This document shows, piece by piece, positions 1-11,939 of a stretch of DNA of 64,000 nt. Source of the DNA: Endomychus coccineus (Eukaryota; Arthropoda; Insecta; Coleoptera; Endomychidae); the NCBI GenBank assembly GCA_958510875.1, contig OY294067.1:235084361-235148360 (forward strand). Direction: 5' to 3'. Both the position numbers and the translations under genes were made by a program. Every line of letters begins with the position of its first letter. Position 1 is the first letter of the stretch. Under the pieces are notes generated by a model. The model was given only the letters and a program-made list of their open reading frames with translations, searched no databases and was not told the DNA's origin.

Positions 1-1780
1 GAAAAAAAGCGTAACACCACATGGCGATCTCTGCCAAACAATACAAAGGACCTGAACACCACACCACCAGCACAACTAGTCTAGCTCGTTGGTGCATCGT
101 GCTTTGCTCTTTGCGTAACCCGTGTTGCTTATCCCGGAGTATGTTTTGTTTTTCTATTAGCTGGTTTAACTTTGTAAAAATAGTTCTTTTTGTTGGATTA
201 TTCCTAGGTTTATTTAGTTTAGAGAACATTACCTACTATTTCTGCTGTCTTCCAGTTGTTTGGGTAGTGACTATGTATGAGGACGCCGTTTGCAATTTCT
301 ACTAAGTACTCCATATCATAGCATTTTTCCGGTATAATTTTCAACATCTGATTTGTTATCGTATCGTTGCCGGGAGCTCCCGGGATCTTTGCGCTTTTTA
401 TTATAGCTTTGATTTTCTTTGTAGCTATATTCCTCCTGTATCTTATAAGTTTCACCTCATCTTCTATTCTCTGATTGTGTCGCAAAAGTTTTCTTGGGTT
501 TGGGGTGAATTGGACTTCTAGCGTGGCAGCGAATGCTTCTTTCTGCTTTCCGGAGATCTGTCGTCACTGCTGCGTTCCCGGTATCTAATTTGAGCGCAGA
601 AATCGCGGTACTAGTTGACTATAGCTTCTTCGCGAAGACCAGTGGCAAGTTTGATAAGGTTTTTTATGCTTAGAGGGATGTGTGCCATTTTAATTGATTG
701 ATTAAAAGCCGTCTTAATAGTTCTATCGAAGTAACTTATTGCGTTAACTAGCGCGTATATTTCTTAGTTTCGGGTTTTGAGCGTTTAGGTTTATAAGCTG
801 ATTCATTTTCTCGTAATCCGTAAATATAGTGTTGTAGACGTCTTCATCACCTACGGTAAGATACACTATTTTATGATCCGAGTTCAATTCCTCATTTGTT
901 ATGACCAGATATGGATGAATAATGCCTTTCATTATTTCTACATCCAAGATAATCCTCGTTGCGCTCATTATTTGAGAAGTGCGCTGGTTCCGTTGGTGCT
1001 ATTATTACAAGTTGTCAATTTTCGGCATATCTGTGCAGTTTTTCCTTTTGGGTTTGTCGTTCTGCATGTTTGCAGTTCACATCACATGCTATTATTGTGG
1101 GTACGTTTCTCCCTAGTCCCCCCATTTCGTTCTAATTGAAGCTCCTATCGTTTCTATTTCTTCCTAAATTGGGATTACGTTGTATGATATGCTCTTTTTC
1201 ACTAGGATCGCTATTCCTACTCCTTGTGTGATTGTTCTATCCTTCCTGTAAAGCGTATAGTTAGGGATCGGAAACCTATGCTTCGGCTTCAGGAATGCTT
1301 CGCTGATTAGTGCAACGTCTATGTTTCTTTGTTGCAAGTGTTATTCTAGTAACACGCATGGCAGAACATAAGTTGGAGGGCAGCTGGATTTCCTTTTGCT
1401 TGTGCAGTCATTGTTGAGTGAACTGAATTTTCTTTGAGTTATTTTATGGCTGGTTTAGGTTGTACTTTCGTTCTTGAGTTAGGTGAATTACCTTGGAGAA
1501 ATTTTCGGAAATAGTCGTTTGTTCTTGTTCGCTTGGGAGTACGAAATAGGCATAATAACGGCTCAGCTATTTGCTCCTTTTTCGCCGGTTTTGCTATTTG
1601 TTTGTTTCTTTTGTTCTTCCGTCTTTTTAGGTTTGGATTCTATTTTCCTTTTCTGTTCGACCTCAGTTCCTTTACTAGGCCCTGTGGTCTTCACGGTTGT
1701 GTTCTGGTTCATGCCGTTTTTTCCAGCTGTTTTGTTGGGTCTTGGATGAAAGTATTTGAGCTCGGTCTCAACCAATCACA
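1..1780 (-). pseudogene. Jockey-type LINE, endonuclease and start of reverse transcriptase
   Basis: Broken ORF2 of a non-LTR retrotransposon, read on the minus strand from about 1780 down to the window edge. Around 1750-1560 there is a Lys/Thr-rich stretch that could be the end of ORF1. About 1350-750 encodes an APE-type endonuclease: NIDVALISEAF near its start, then IIACDVNCKH, and NSDHKIV near its end, with an internal stop and a frameshift. Positions 485-219 encode the segment before the reverse transcriptase (KIPGAPGNDTI, then YPNNWKTAEIV). In another frame, down to about 60, RDKQHGLRKEQSTMHQ matches RT motif QHGFR. The rest of RT lies outside the window. Domain order is that of Jockey/R1-group elements; the exact clade is not decided. 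Frame changes and stops show it is inactive. Confidence 0.75.
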
Positions 1781-1789
1781 GATGCGAAT

Positions 1790-2840
1790 ATGTTTGACGA
1801 AGGTATAGTGCATTGTGCGTCTATGCTTCCCGTACCAGTGAGGGAGGTAAAAATACGTGATTTACTTCGGTTTCCACATCGTATTGACGACACGTAGCGA
1901 GATCGAAAGAGTTTAGCAAAATCCTCTACTTTCTTCTATATATGATGTGTTTTACTCGATGAATATTTGTAATAGTTTTCATTCATGTATATTATGTTCT
2001 TTGTAATTTTATCTTCGTCGAGGCTCGAGGTAATATGCAGGGAAGGAGTCACATATTGATATATTGTAGGTAATTTATTCTACCAAGTAAAATTCAATGT
2101 ATCATCATCTATTATGTTGGTTTATTGTGAGTGTTTGAATAGATTATCAACTGAAGACCTTTTCAGTCACAATATACCTGAATCATTCATTTTCACCTTA
2201 TTCATACATAATTTACGTTTTTTTATCAAATGTATGGTTATATATTGAAATAGAGAGAATTCATTAGCTCCCGTAATATACATCAATCTACTTTGTAATC
2301 TCACACACGTATGGTTCGTGTTCGTCCAGTAATTTCCCTTCAACATTGAAAGCTGTAGATATTGATTCTTTTAATTTGTATGTATGTGACTTTGACCTTT
2401 CCTTTGTTTGATATATGACTATTCTATTTACTGCAGGTTTTTGGTTCAATCAATTCTCATTGCAATTACTTTTATTGATTATGGTTTACATTTTTCTCTG
2501 CTTTCGAATATGCTGTGCAGGTCAAGTTGTCTTCCAGTTACTTTGGAGATTCAAATTTGTCGTCGTAGTTTCCATTCGAAGATGATTCGTAGATCTTGAA
2601 ACTTTAGTATCGATTTCAATTAGGAGTGTTTGTTGTAAGTATATACTTTTTATCGCTTCAAATATCCAAAGATAATTATTGAATTCTTACATCTAAAATG
2701 TGTGTCACCTTCACATGACGAATTATGTAGGTCGTATGAACTATAACTCTCAGGTAGTTTGAAGCGGAATAGTTGCCTAATTTTATATAGGTGTATCGTG
2801 AAATAATATTCTACTTGAAAACCTAGAATACGATTATTTA
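1790..2840. other. AT-rich stretch, no gene seen
   Basis: No convincing coding sequence, tRNA or recognised repeat was found in either strand. The short open frames here have no recognisable motif. Confidence 0.5.
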
Positions 2841-2841
2841 T

Positions 2842-3345
2842 TATTAGTTAAGGGGGGAGCATTGCGATCCCTTAATGCCTAGACCGAAGTCCTTTGCTCC
2901 CCGTGTCTCGTGTCACCTAGTGGAACATCTCCCATCGACATGTGTTCACCAGGTCACCAAAGGGCAGTTCCCAAACTAGAGTGTTCACCATGCTCTCCAT
3001 GCTAACGATTAAGTGTCACCTAGTGAAGCGGTTCGCACCCATGAGTGTCCACCTATCAACCAGAGGGGCGGTTCCCTCCCGAAAATGTTCACCATGCTCT
3101 CCCAGGAGAACGATTCCTAAAGGGGTTAACACCAACTTCGTGGTAAATTATTTAAACTTCGTCCTAGCGAATCGGTTCCCACTCGAGGGTGTTAACCTGG
3201 CTTCAGAGGTAGGCAGGATCGGTTCCCACACAAGAGTTTTCATCGGGTGTCCAAGGTGGACAAACAGCCACCTAATCAACTCGAGATCGGGTAGGTGGTT
3301 AATGCCCTAAAGAGATTCAACACTACCTTCGTTTCTTGCTTCTGG
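2842..3345. repeat. GC-richer degenerate subrepeat block
   Basis: Base composition rises well above the surroundings. Phrases recur at about 105-bp spacing: GTTCACCATGCTCTCC appears near 2984 and again near 3088, and GCGGTTC/TCGGTTCCCAC-type phrases recur at about 3028, 3067, 3170 and 3210. The block sits between two LINE fragments and could be a 5'-untranslated repeat of such an element or an unrelated minisatellite. A 122-codon open frame across it (2942-3310) has no recognisable motif and is probably a by-product of composition. Confidence 0.5.
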
Positions 3346-3424
3346 ATTTAGTTAGTGTCGCATAGGTCTACCGAGAGTGCTCTGTGCCTTGAGGGGATTA
3401 GTGCTACTCATCTATACAGAATAT

Positions 3425-4500
3425 ACATTGATGTTTCATTTTTCCGTTTGCATCACCTGCACAAAGGCGAATCGCTGAGGTTCATCTTGTAGAGGTGGTA
3501 GTTGAACTGTTTGTGTCCTGTCAGTATCTGTATACGCAGTTTGGCATCGGTTTTAACCATGTTGCTTACTTGAAAAGACCCGTCTTTCCCAAATGTGCGG
3601 TCCAGTCAGTACTTTCTTTTGCCTGCAACCGTTAACTAGTTTCCACTCTTTCGAGTGTTATGTTCTGACCCAGCAGTGAATTGTCTCTTAGATGTTACTC
3701 TTCGAGATGCCCTTATCCCAGAGTGACTGAAGACCCAAAATAGGGTGAGCTCGCTTTCATACCTGCCAAGATTTTTTAGCTTGTTGATGCAGCTCCGATG
3801 TTATCCTCATGCTACCTAACGCAGCAAGGCCTGCCTTGTTGTCTGTGCATATACTGTTGTGGATTTTCATCCTTTCTTCCAGCTCTTTTTGTGCACAGCG
3901 GGTTATTGCCAGTATCTCCGCTTGAAGAATGGTGGCGTGTTTGGCACAGAGGTAAAGAAATACTTTCACGTAGGCCCTTGCGGTATATCATTGCTCCCGC
4001 CTGCCCGTCGCCAGGCTGTCTCTGTTATTACATTCCGCAAGAGATCCGCTGCCTAGTCTATTTCATTCACCGAGCTGATTTTCTTCGGGAACGTTTTCCG
4101 ATTTTCTTGCAGGCTCTTCTGATAGTTCTCCCAGCTATTACTCCTGGGATTCCTAATCCATCTCTCCCGTTTTTCCAGGGCACCTGAAACAGCAAATAAA
4201 ATTTGAAAATGATCAGAGAGAGAAGGTTCTTATGAGCCTTCATCCTTTAATGTGTCTCAAGAGAGTTTGGAAGCATTGTGAAAGGTTAATTACCTGTCTT
4301 CTGACAACATCAAGACACGTGGGCTCCTGCCCTCTATTGAGAATTTCAAGGTTGGTAGTAACCAGGAATTCGACCAGAGCTCTGCTCCGGTGATTGGTGT
4401 CGGTGCTGCTCCACATCAGGTGATATGAGTTGGCATCATAACCAACAATCAAAGCCAGACACTTCCCTCGTTGAAACCTATTGGTTATTATACGGGAGGT
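3425..4500 (-). pseudogene. LINE remnant: endonuclease joined to RNase H and C-terminal knuckle
   Basis: Minus-strand LINE of the R1/Jockey/I assemblage with its centre missing. Positions 4452-4240 encode the middle of the endonuclease (VGYDANSYHLMWSSTDTNHR, then EFLVTTNLEILNRG), closely resembling the DAN..H..W segment of that family. Only about 270 bp further on, 3969-3757 encodes an RNase H start (ATILQAEILAITRCAQ, then ICTDNKAGLAAL). Near 3560-3440 the reading becomes KTDAKLRIQILTGHK...HLYKMNLSDSPLCR, the usual tail preceding the cysteine knuckle. The reverse transcriptase expected between endonuclease and RNase H is absent, so an internal deletion of more than 1.5 kb is inferred. Several stops and frameshifts. 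Confidence 0.7.
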
Positions 4501-4545
4501 ATTCGGAGTATGTGATCCTCTGTGCTACATCGTGAATCTAATATT

Positions 4546-5600
4546 CATAAATGGTGAGTATCGCTCCCTGCTGAAGGAATCTTTAGTCAAGCCAATCTTC
4601 AAAATGGAGATCAGACAGACATGCGTAACTATAGACCGATATCCTTGATAACCAATCTCTCAAAAATCGTAGAGAAAAAATCACTTTCTAATCAACAGTT
4701 TAGGTTTACTCAAGAGAAGAGTACTGAAAATGCCAAACATCTTCTAACTAAAAATGCTTATAACAGCTTGGTTAATGGGAAAAAATCGCTATGCATATTT
4801 AATGACTTGCAAAAGGCTTTTGATACTGTGTCCCATGACTTATAGTTGAGAAAAATTGAAAGTATGGGATTCAGGGGAATAGCACTTAGATTGATAAAAA
4901 GTTATCTCACGAATAGGAAACAAATAGTTCAGAATGATACATCCCGAAGTAATTTACTAGAAATAACGTGTGAAGTATCGCAAGGGTCTGTGCTAGGTCC
5001 CATTCTTTTAAATATTCATCTGAATGAGTTATTCAGCGTTCCAATTAAAGGTGTTATTATTGTCTTTGCGGATGATGCGGCGATGTTCTATGAAGTTGTT
5101 TCCTGGGATAAACTAAAACATAAAATGAAAACCGATTTAAAGAAAATATTTAATTGGTTCTCACAAAATCGACTCACGGTAAATCTAAATAAAACTGTGT
5201 ACTTACCTTTCTCTTGATATGCCAACAGCTTACCGTATTTTAAAACAATAGAATTCAACATTAATGGAGAGAAAATAAAAATACATGAAGTTACAAAACA
5301 TACCTTACCTAGGAGTAGTTTTCGACAGACATTTAAGATGGGATGAGCAAATTAAATTCCTATTGCGGGAATTGAGTAATGTCTTGAGCAGATTTAAGCA
5401 ATTGAAAGAAATAGCGTTGGATGTAAAATATCTGACAATAGTATATCATGTTCTGGTAAAAAGCCAACTGAGATATGAGATAATCATGGGGACCTGTACA
5501 AAACAGATTAGAAGTAATTCAGAAACGAATGTTAAAAATGTGCAATTATGGATGGTAAGTTTTGAATGGCGGCGTGCGTATAACGGGTCACAATGATAAT
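4546..5600 (+). pseudogene. LINE reverse transcriptase fragment
   Basis: Plus-strand RT domain of a non-LTR element, orientation opposite to its neighbours. Motifs in order: FKNGDQTDMRNYRPISLI-like start (frameshift near 4600), LQKAFDTVSHDL at 4806-4842, an in-frame TAG at 4843-4845, then FRGIALRLIKSYLTNR, VSQGSVLGPILL, and the catalytic FADD at about 5068-5079, followed by NWFSQNRLTVNLNKT. After a further stop and frameshift, 5285-5596 gives YLGVVFDRHLRWDEQI and the downstream YHVLVKSQLRYEI segment. No endonuclease precedes it in this orientation and no tail is evident. The catalytic residues survive but at least three disablements mark it as dead. Confidence 0.8.
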
Positions 5601-5694
5601 GAATTTTCGTATTGAAACTCAGTAAAATTAAAATTAACATATATATTTATTGTAGCAATGGTTTAATATTAATCATATTTATTGATTAATTGTG

Positions 5695-5780
5695 GCTTAT
5701 AATATTAATGTTATATTGTATGTATGTGTATGTATGTATATGTATTTTTATATGTATGTTATGTACATGTTTAAATGTAT
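5695..5780. repeat. TATG/TG microsatellite
   Basis: Imperfect TATG and TGTATG repeats directly after the RT fragment. May be the decayed simple-repeat tail of that LINE, or an independent microsatellite. Confidence 0.6.
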
Positions 5781-5869
5781 GCATATGTGTGAAGAATATT
5801 ACACTTATATCTGATCACATACAAGGAATATTTTAGTTAATATTGCTTCTGTGGTGTTCCTTTTTCTAT

Positions 5870-7270
5870 TTATATTAGAATTACCTCCTCTCCTCCAAAA
5901 GGAGATCAACTGCCGTCACAACTAGATCCGCTGTGCACCACTTCACAAGTGCTACTCCTTCTGAACTATCGAAGCAATGCAAGCTCTAACACGACCCGCC
6001 TTTGAGGTCCGTATAACTTTGCACTTAGCCCCCAATCCCCACACCATATTCTTAACGATACATAGATCTTGAATTAGTACTATGCCTGTTTGCATCGCAA
6101 CTAAGCGTCTGGTTAATATCGCTGAGACGTCCTTACTGTGATGCAGGTGGATCTGTGCAAATGGAAGTTCCACTAGAGCCATTTTGACAGTGTGGTATTC
6201 CGATGCGTGCTTTGACCTTTACGACTCCTGCTGGGCGCATTTGAAGCCCAACCGGCCGATGTCGTAATAGACATTGTCTCTTAGAGCCATCAGGATTCGT
6301 ATACACGACTCTGGTATGCCGAGAATGAGGGTTCTCCCCTCCTCCCTGTCTACTGCCGCAGGTTTGTCTATGGAGGTCAGAACCCTCCATGCTCCTGTTC
6401 GTAGCGTTCGGTTGTACTTCTACAGTTTCGCCAGGACTATCGATGATTCTTCGGTATTCCGGTCGCTCTCACGATCTTCTGCAGGAGCTAACCCCCTCCC
6501 ACCTTAGTCTGCGAATCTCTCCACATTTATAAGACCCTCGCTTTATCGGTAAGCCAATTTTTGGAGAACTCATCGGCGAGGATCATTTTAACCGCTCCTC
6601 TGCAGGAGTCGTCGAACCTAGGGGGCAGTTGATCGAGGGGAATCTTAGAGGCCTCCTCTCAGATCGCACTCCTGACTGTGTTAGGGCTCCTCAAGATACC
6701 CACCTCCGACGACCACCGTCATCAGTGGATTCGATCTGTGATCCGCAGTTAACCCTCCCTCCCTCGAAGCTGTTCACCCCTTCTTAATTTTCTTGGGGGT
6801 TTCTATCCTTTCGGTGGGGTGTACTGCGGCCCTTTTGTCCTATTCTTTGCAGAAGGTGTGCTGCCTTCCTGGGGCGGCTCGGGTTTCAGTTGCTTTCGCT
6901 TCTTCTTTCGGAGCCTTCTCCCTGCTGGTTTCTTAGCCCCTACACCAGGTTCCCCAGTTTGAGGCTGGTTCACCACATGATTAGGCGCCGTTGTAGAGGA
7001 CCTCCCCTGTGGTTTCTCTCCCTGTGAGGGAATACGATATCGTTTCCGAATATTGGGAATGATCGGTGTCGATGGTAACTATCGAACTCTATAACTACCT
7101 CGAACGGACCCCTAGTTTGAGTAAGGAACATTTCTGCATAAAGTGGGACAGACGATTGAAGATGTTTGCATCTCTCTTTTACTACTGTGTTCTCATGTTG
7201 TTCGAATGAGATTAGATTAGTAAAATTGCATTTTATATTCAGTGAGCGTGAGGTTATTGTATTGAGTATC
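5870..7270 (-). pseudogene. LINE ORF1 and endonuclease start
   Basis: Read on the minus strand. Positions 7180-6970 encode a segment with LTQTRGPFEVVIEF, resembling the conserved start of the nucleic-acid-binding ORF1 of Jockey/BS-type elements. A Lys/Arg/Pro-rich region follows (about 6950-6780), then an ORF1 core in shifting frames. From about 6182 the endonuclease begins (FAQIHLHHSKDVSAILTRRL, then VLIQDLCIVKNMVWGLGAKC), which matches the QINLHHSKAA...LIQEPW opening of R1/I-type endonucleases; the expected EPW is DLC here. The reading stops near 5875. Many frame changes; clearly a fossil. The exact boundary between ORF1 and ORF2 is not resolvable by eye. Confidence 0.65.
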
Positions 7271-7402
7271 ATAATAGAGAAACGTTTGCCATAGGATAAA
7301 TTATAAATTCACACAGTACATTGAAGTTGGTAAAATTGGCCTTTCAAATATTTCCTCACATGTATAACTTCGCAAGGCTATTAGGAATTATTTTTTTCAT
7401 AT

Positions 7403-7870
7403 ATGAGGTCGAGGGGAGGATGGAATAATAACCTTTATATTCAGCAATTGAAATTGGCTTTAAGGCAGTTATTGTTAAACAATTATCTACTTGGAGAGTT
7501 TTGCATACCAGCATTTGAGTTTCGATCTGATGAAAGACAACAAGGAATAAGAGAAGAAGATATTTCTGAGGAAACGAAGAATATTTTCATTACTCGGAGG
7601 GAGAAACTTTATCTGAGTTCCAAGAAAACGTTTTGTATTATATAGCAGGGCACATAGTTTGAGAAACAATCAATCGTAGTACGTGTGAACACTATATGAA
7701 TATATTATTATATAGAGTAACTGATGTACATGGTCACACATATAGCAATCCTCAAGGAACATTTCAAAAGACTTATGAATATTGTGACTTTTGGAGATTA
7801 CTGATGTATATCTCCAACATTGTATTTCGAATAATAACATTTATACAGAGGAACAATTTCAATTAATTGT
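7403..7870 (+). pseudogene. P-element (THAP9-like) transposase C-terminal remnant
   Basis: An 80-codon frame opens with MRSRGGWNNNLYIQQLKLAL, resembling the GGWNDNP..QFK.ALR block of P-element-type transposases. After a frame change at about 7630 the reading NVLYYIAGHIV (then a stop) and ETINRSTCEHY matches the YIAGYIV...C..C block that follows in this family. Near 7790-7850 FWRLLMYISNIVFRII is compatible with the family C-terminus. Only this C-terminal third is seen; the THAP domain and catalytic residues are absent. It abuts the 210-bp satellite that begins at 7896. Assignment rests on motif spacing recognised by eye, not on a search. Confidence 0.55.
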
Positions 7871-7895
7871 CCAAAATAAACATGTTTTTTCTTGT

Positions 7896-8490
7896 AGATT
7901 TATTACAAGGTAATCCATGCTGACAATTTATTAATCTTTACTGCCCACTATATTCACAATAGTGGAAATAAGAAATACTGACGAAATAGTTATTTTACTG
8001 TTCCAAAATTACATTTTAACTTAACAAATTCTATAAATTTACTGAGTAAATGTATTACCGACTATTGCATACTAGTCATTTATTAATTTTTAATTTACAT
8101 TTTGCAGATTTATTACAAGCTAATACATACTGACATTTTATTAATCTTTACTGACCATTATATTCACAATAGTGGAAATAATAAATACTGACCAAATAGT
8201 TATTTTACTGTTCCAAAATCTCATTTTAACTTACCAAATTCTATAAATTTACTTAAGAAATGTTTTACCGACTATTGCATACTAGTCATTTATTAATTCT
8301 TGCTGTGCATTTTGCAGATTTATTAATAGCTATTCCATACTTGCATTTTATTAGATTTTACTGCCCATTACATTCACAATACTGAAAATTGAAATACTAA
8401 CCAAATAGTTATTTTAGTGCTCCATATTCCCATTTTAACTAACCCAATTTTATAAATTTACTTTTGAAATATTTTACTGACTGTTTGTAA
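7896..8490. repeat. 210-bp tandem satellite, about 2.8 units
   Basis: Three consecutive copies start with AGATTTATTA at 7896, 8106 and 8316, an exact 210-bp period. Units share CACAATA(G/C)TG, AAATAGTTATTTTA and the ACTAGTCATTTATTAAT segment. Copies 1 and 2 are close to each other; copy 3 is more diverged and decays after about 8480. Very AT-rich, no coding potential. Confidence 0.9.
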
Positions 8491-9239
8491 TATTATAATG
8501 AATTAAATACTATTCAATTTATTACGACCTATTGCATTTGGGACGGTGTTGAATAATTTCGTATAAGTTGATTGAACTAGTGTTTTTTATGTTATTGGGT
8601 TGACATGGTAATTATTTTTTCTTGTATCATATAGTGAGCCGGTATAACTTTTCTTTCTGTTGTAAGCTATGTTGATAATATGATAAAAGAATTGACAAAT
8701 GTCAAGAATGTTTTCTGAAGTTAAATGAAATAGAATGAAAAAGTGTACTCGAGTGAATCTTTAATTGAAGTGAATGACGTACCTGCCTGTGAATATTGAA
8801 TTAGTTTGCTATATACATTATTAAATCTAGCATTTAGAAATGATTAAAGCTAATAATAAACAACATTAAGTGAATTATTATATTCTTCGATACTTTCACT
8901 GATTAAACAAAACATTAAAGCAATTACTTTGTATAATGACTGTTTCGGAAGATGTCTGTCGCTCACAGCTAAATACATAATAGTTTTCTGTTTAGATTAC
9001 CAAGACACTGACGCAAAACTTTTTGAAGATTTGCTGTGAACATCATCTTCTTCAAAATATAAAAAAGTAGCGTAATTGTAGTGGAGAATGTTAGTTATCA
9101 TAGTCGTCAAGTGAAAATTGTGCCTAGTTCGAACAGCACCATGCTTTGGACCTTTATAATTTTATGATAATAAGATATATTTTGAAGAAACTTACAGGAA
9201 ATGGGATCTTTTAGAAGATTTCCAAAATTAATAAAGAAT
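8491..9239. other. AT-rich stretch, no gene seen
   Basis: Nothing recognisable on either strand between the satellite and the transposase remnant. Confidence 0.5.
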
Positions 9240-9560
9240 ACGTGTGTGATAAACTTGTAATAGAAAATGAACATACAGTATATTTAATCTAATCGAACTA
9301 ATATGGCACGAAGTTAAAACAACTATTGAAAGGAACAATATTCCACCCACCTTAAATAGATTCGTAGTGAAATTCATAAAAAACATAGTAAGTAAATCTC
9401 CGTAGACAGTTGGAAAAACAGTATACAACATGTAATGAAGGTGGAAAACTCTTATACGTGTATGATTACTAATGTTCAATACTTATTGATAATAAGTTTA
9501 TGTTTAGATGAAGATAATAATGATAGTGACTCAGAACTGAATTTAACGTATTTAAATGAA
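9240..9560 (+). pseudogene. IS630/Tc1-type transposase C-terminal remnant
   Basis: Around 9282-9330 the plus strand encodes NLIELIWHEVKTTIERNN, matching the LNPIELIW..VK motif around the last catalytic acidic residue of DDE_3-type transposases. It is followed by a W..TV.(N/H) segment, three stops, and an acidic tail DNNDSDSEL near 9510-9540 like those seen at the ends of such proteins. The N-terminal DNA-binding half and first catalytic residues are not visible. A minus-strand 83-codon frame over the same bases is judged a shadow. Confidence 0.55.
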
Positions 9561-10379
9561 GTGGAAATTCAATAAAAAATACTACAGTGGAGGAATTTCT
9601 GTTGTAGGACTTTCTTAACAATTTTTTGCTTGAGTACTCTCCCCTCTCCTCAGCTTATTTTTCAATGTAAAATCTTAATGCCGTCTGTTCGTGTACCATC
9701 AAGTTTCTTCTTCAATCATAATTTGAATCATGCTACAATCTGAAAATGCAGCAGTGGCTACGATTGTTAAAAGTGAAATAAAAGTTATTTCGAATAATCA
9801 TCTCATGTTGTTGATGTCCATCAATAATAAGAACAAAAGGGAACATAATTACAGTCCATAAGCTCAGCTATCTAAGCATCCACATTGTTTGGTCATAATC
9901 GAGCCGGATATTGATAGAGCTGATGAAAAGGTAAAAAGTGTCTGGCAAGAAAAGAGAAGCAGCAAGTCCAGTTTTCATGCATCCTTTGCTTCTGAAAGTA
10001 GGTTTATGAACGCATAACAGAGTGGTTCTTTCCACCGTTTTGTTATATTTTCGTATTTGATTCCCTTATAGGCTAGTCAATAGAGGGTCAAAAATTGAGG
10101 AAAATAGTTTTTTTGAAGCTAACGCAATTTTATGTCGATTCTTATGCAAAAAGTGGCGTTGAAAAGGATGGTAAAGTTAAAAATTGTCTAAAGTTTGTTC
10201 TATCGTTCATATTTGCGTTTTAGTTGCAAGCTTATCGAAAAATGTGTATAAAACAACTATTCGAGATAATCGTATGAAATTTTGCATGATGATAGATATT
10301 GAAAAAACACGTCGACTCATTTGTTAATTTAATGAACAATTTTTTCCTCCGAATGTTTTTGTTTCATCGTTCCGTAAAA
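9561..10379. other. No gene seen
   Basis: No coherent coding sequence. Bases 10380-10383 (CACG) are one copy of the target duplication of the LTR element that follows. Confidence 0.5.
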
Positions 10380-10383
10380 CACG

Positions 10384-10596
10384 AGTAATCTCACCGATTC
10401 AGAAGTTCCCAAAACAATAAATGCTGATCTATGCGGATCATGTTCCGCTGGTCTTAAGTTCACATGATGTTTTAAATGTATTATTCCTTGTAAGAAACAA
10501 ATAGTCAGCTACAATTATTCAGATGATATACATCTCTTCTGTAAAGCTCCTAATAAAGTTTTCAAAAAGCGATTTCCGTTTATCGAAAATATTATT
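10384..10596 (+). repeat. 5' LTR
   Basis: Starts AGTAATCTCACCG and ends AAAATATTATT. Over most of its length it matches the 3' LTR closely; the main difference is at about 10427-10455, where the 3' copy carries about 8 extra bases. The last T overlaps the primer-binding site. Confidence 0.92.
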
Positions 10597-10612
10597 GGCG
10601 CAGTCGGTAGGA
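10596..10612 (+). promoter_or_regulatory. Primer-binding site, tRNA-Ser type
   Basis: TGGCGCAGTCGGTAGGA lies exactly at the end of the 5' LTR. It is the reverse complement of a 3' end TCCTACCGACTGCG plus CCA, which is the 3' end of insect tRNA-Ser as I recall it. tRNA-Ser priming is known for the 17.6/297 branch of insect Gypsy-group elements. Confidence 0.85.
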
Positions 10613-11029
10613 TATCCGAAATTGTGTCGTATCGAACGATCAATTCTCGTATCTACGATTCATCGGATATCGAACAGTGAAAAAGTTCTTGAAGGCGATC
10701 TGTACGGAGAGGCTCCTTAAACATCAGGACACCCAGTTCAACGAGGGCCCGCAGAAACCCTTCGGACTCAACTCAAGGAGAAGTGGAACAGAATCGTTCA
10801 TTTCTGCAAGGAATCCGCACCCGGTGAAGACAAGAATTGCTAACGCGGACGCAATCCTTATAATTAAGAAAACGATGAATAAAATCGCTATATTATTAAT
10901 GTAAGTACAATTTAATGTCTCTGGAGAATTTAACAGAAATTTTTGAAAGTTTAAAACTAAATATACCTTCAACTGACTAGAATCCCTGAACCGATAAAAT
11001 AGGAAAATCCCATCAATACAAACAATTCT

Positions 11030-11236
11030 AATTTTGATTCAATTTACAAACCACAACAGCAACAAGTATTTATAAAAAAACATATAAGACAAAAGAGCGC
11101 AAACAAATTTACTAAACCTACTATAATTAAGAAAGTAAATAACGGAGGAAAAACTGTTTCAACTGAAACCCAAAACAAAATTCATATGGACCATCTAAAA
11201 CGCCCGCTTCAAAAGTCTTATAATTTTAGTAATTAA
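11030..11236 (+). pseudogene. C-terminal end of pol (integrase tail)
   Basis: A short open frame rich in Lys and Gln ends in a basic DHLKRPL-like segment and a stop just before the env region, as the integrase C-terminus does in this group. Everything upstream of it (gag, protease, RT, RNase H, integrase core) is missing between the primer-binding site and here. The 10613-11030 stretch may be leader or the first gag codons; I could not assign it. Confidence 0.55.
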
Positions 11237-11939
11237 ATAAAGTGTTTCAGGTTACCAATCGCCTTCGGACTTCATGAAAAAATTACCTTAAGAAATTTAG
11301 AGAACAATCCAGGAATAATCCCTCTGAAGTTGGGAACGGCTAAAATTGAACAATACACGCATACATTAATTCATTATTACGATTTAACCCAATCATCTTA
11401 GAAATCAATAAACTCAATGAAAAATATGTCAGTCTGTCTAAATCTATTAACGAAAATGAAAAATATTTACTGGATACTTCTAACTATTTCAAGATCTTAA
11501 CATTTGTTAAAGAAAAATAGAAACAAAACTTATCGAAATTCTACCACATCCCCAGAGAACAAAACGTGGTTTAATTAACGGACTAGGATCAATATTTAGA
11601 GCTATAACAGGGAACTTAGATTCTTCCGATGGAGAACGTTATGAAAAAATATACGTGTGGCACTCGGGGACTGCCGCAGTAAAGCTATTGCATAGCATTT
11701 TTTCTCAACTTATGCAATTATAATTATTTATTTTTTTAAATTTATGCAGTATTTTTTTTCTTTGATATTTTAATTCAAGTTTTTTCTTTGATATTAATTC
11801 AAGTTACTTTTGAGCGTGGTGACCGATAAGAAAACAAATTTTTTTCTTTTATTGAATAAATGAGAAGTTAATATCGTTTAAAATATTTTTATTATCTTAC
11901 AATACATGTAGGTTATTCAGGAATTTGTTATCATTGAAA

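Noticed and set aside
2942..3310. 122-codon open frame
   Set aside because: Lies in a GC-richer subrepeat block; composition alone explains it and no motif is present.
3798..4187. 129-codon plus-strand open frame
   Set aside because: Antisense shadow of the LINE RNase H remnant on the minus strand.
9228..9479. 83-codon minus-strand hydrophobic frame
   Set aside because: Antisense of the transposase remnant at 9240-9560.
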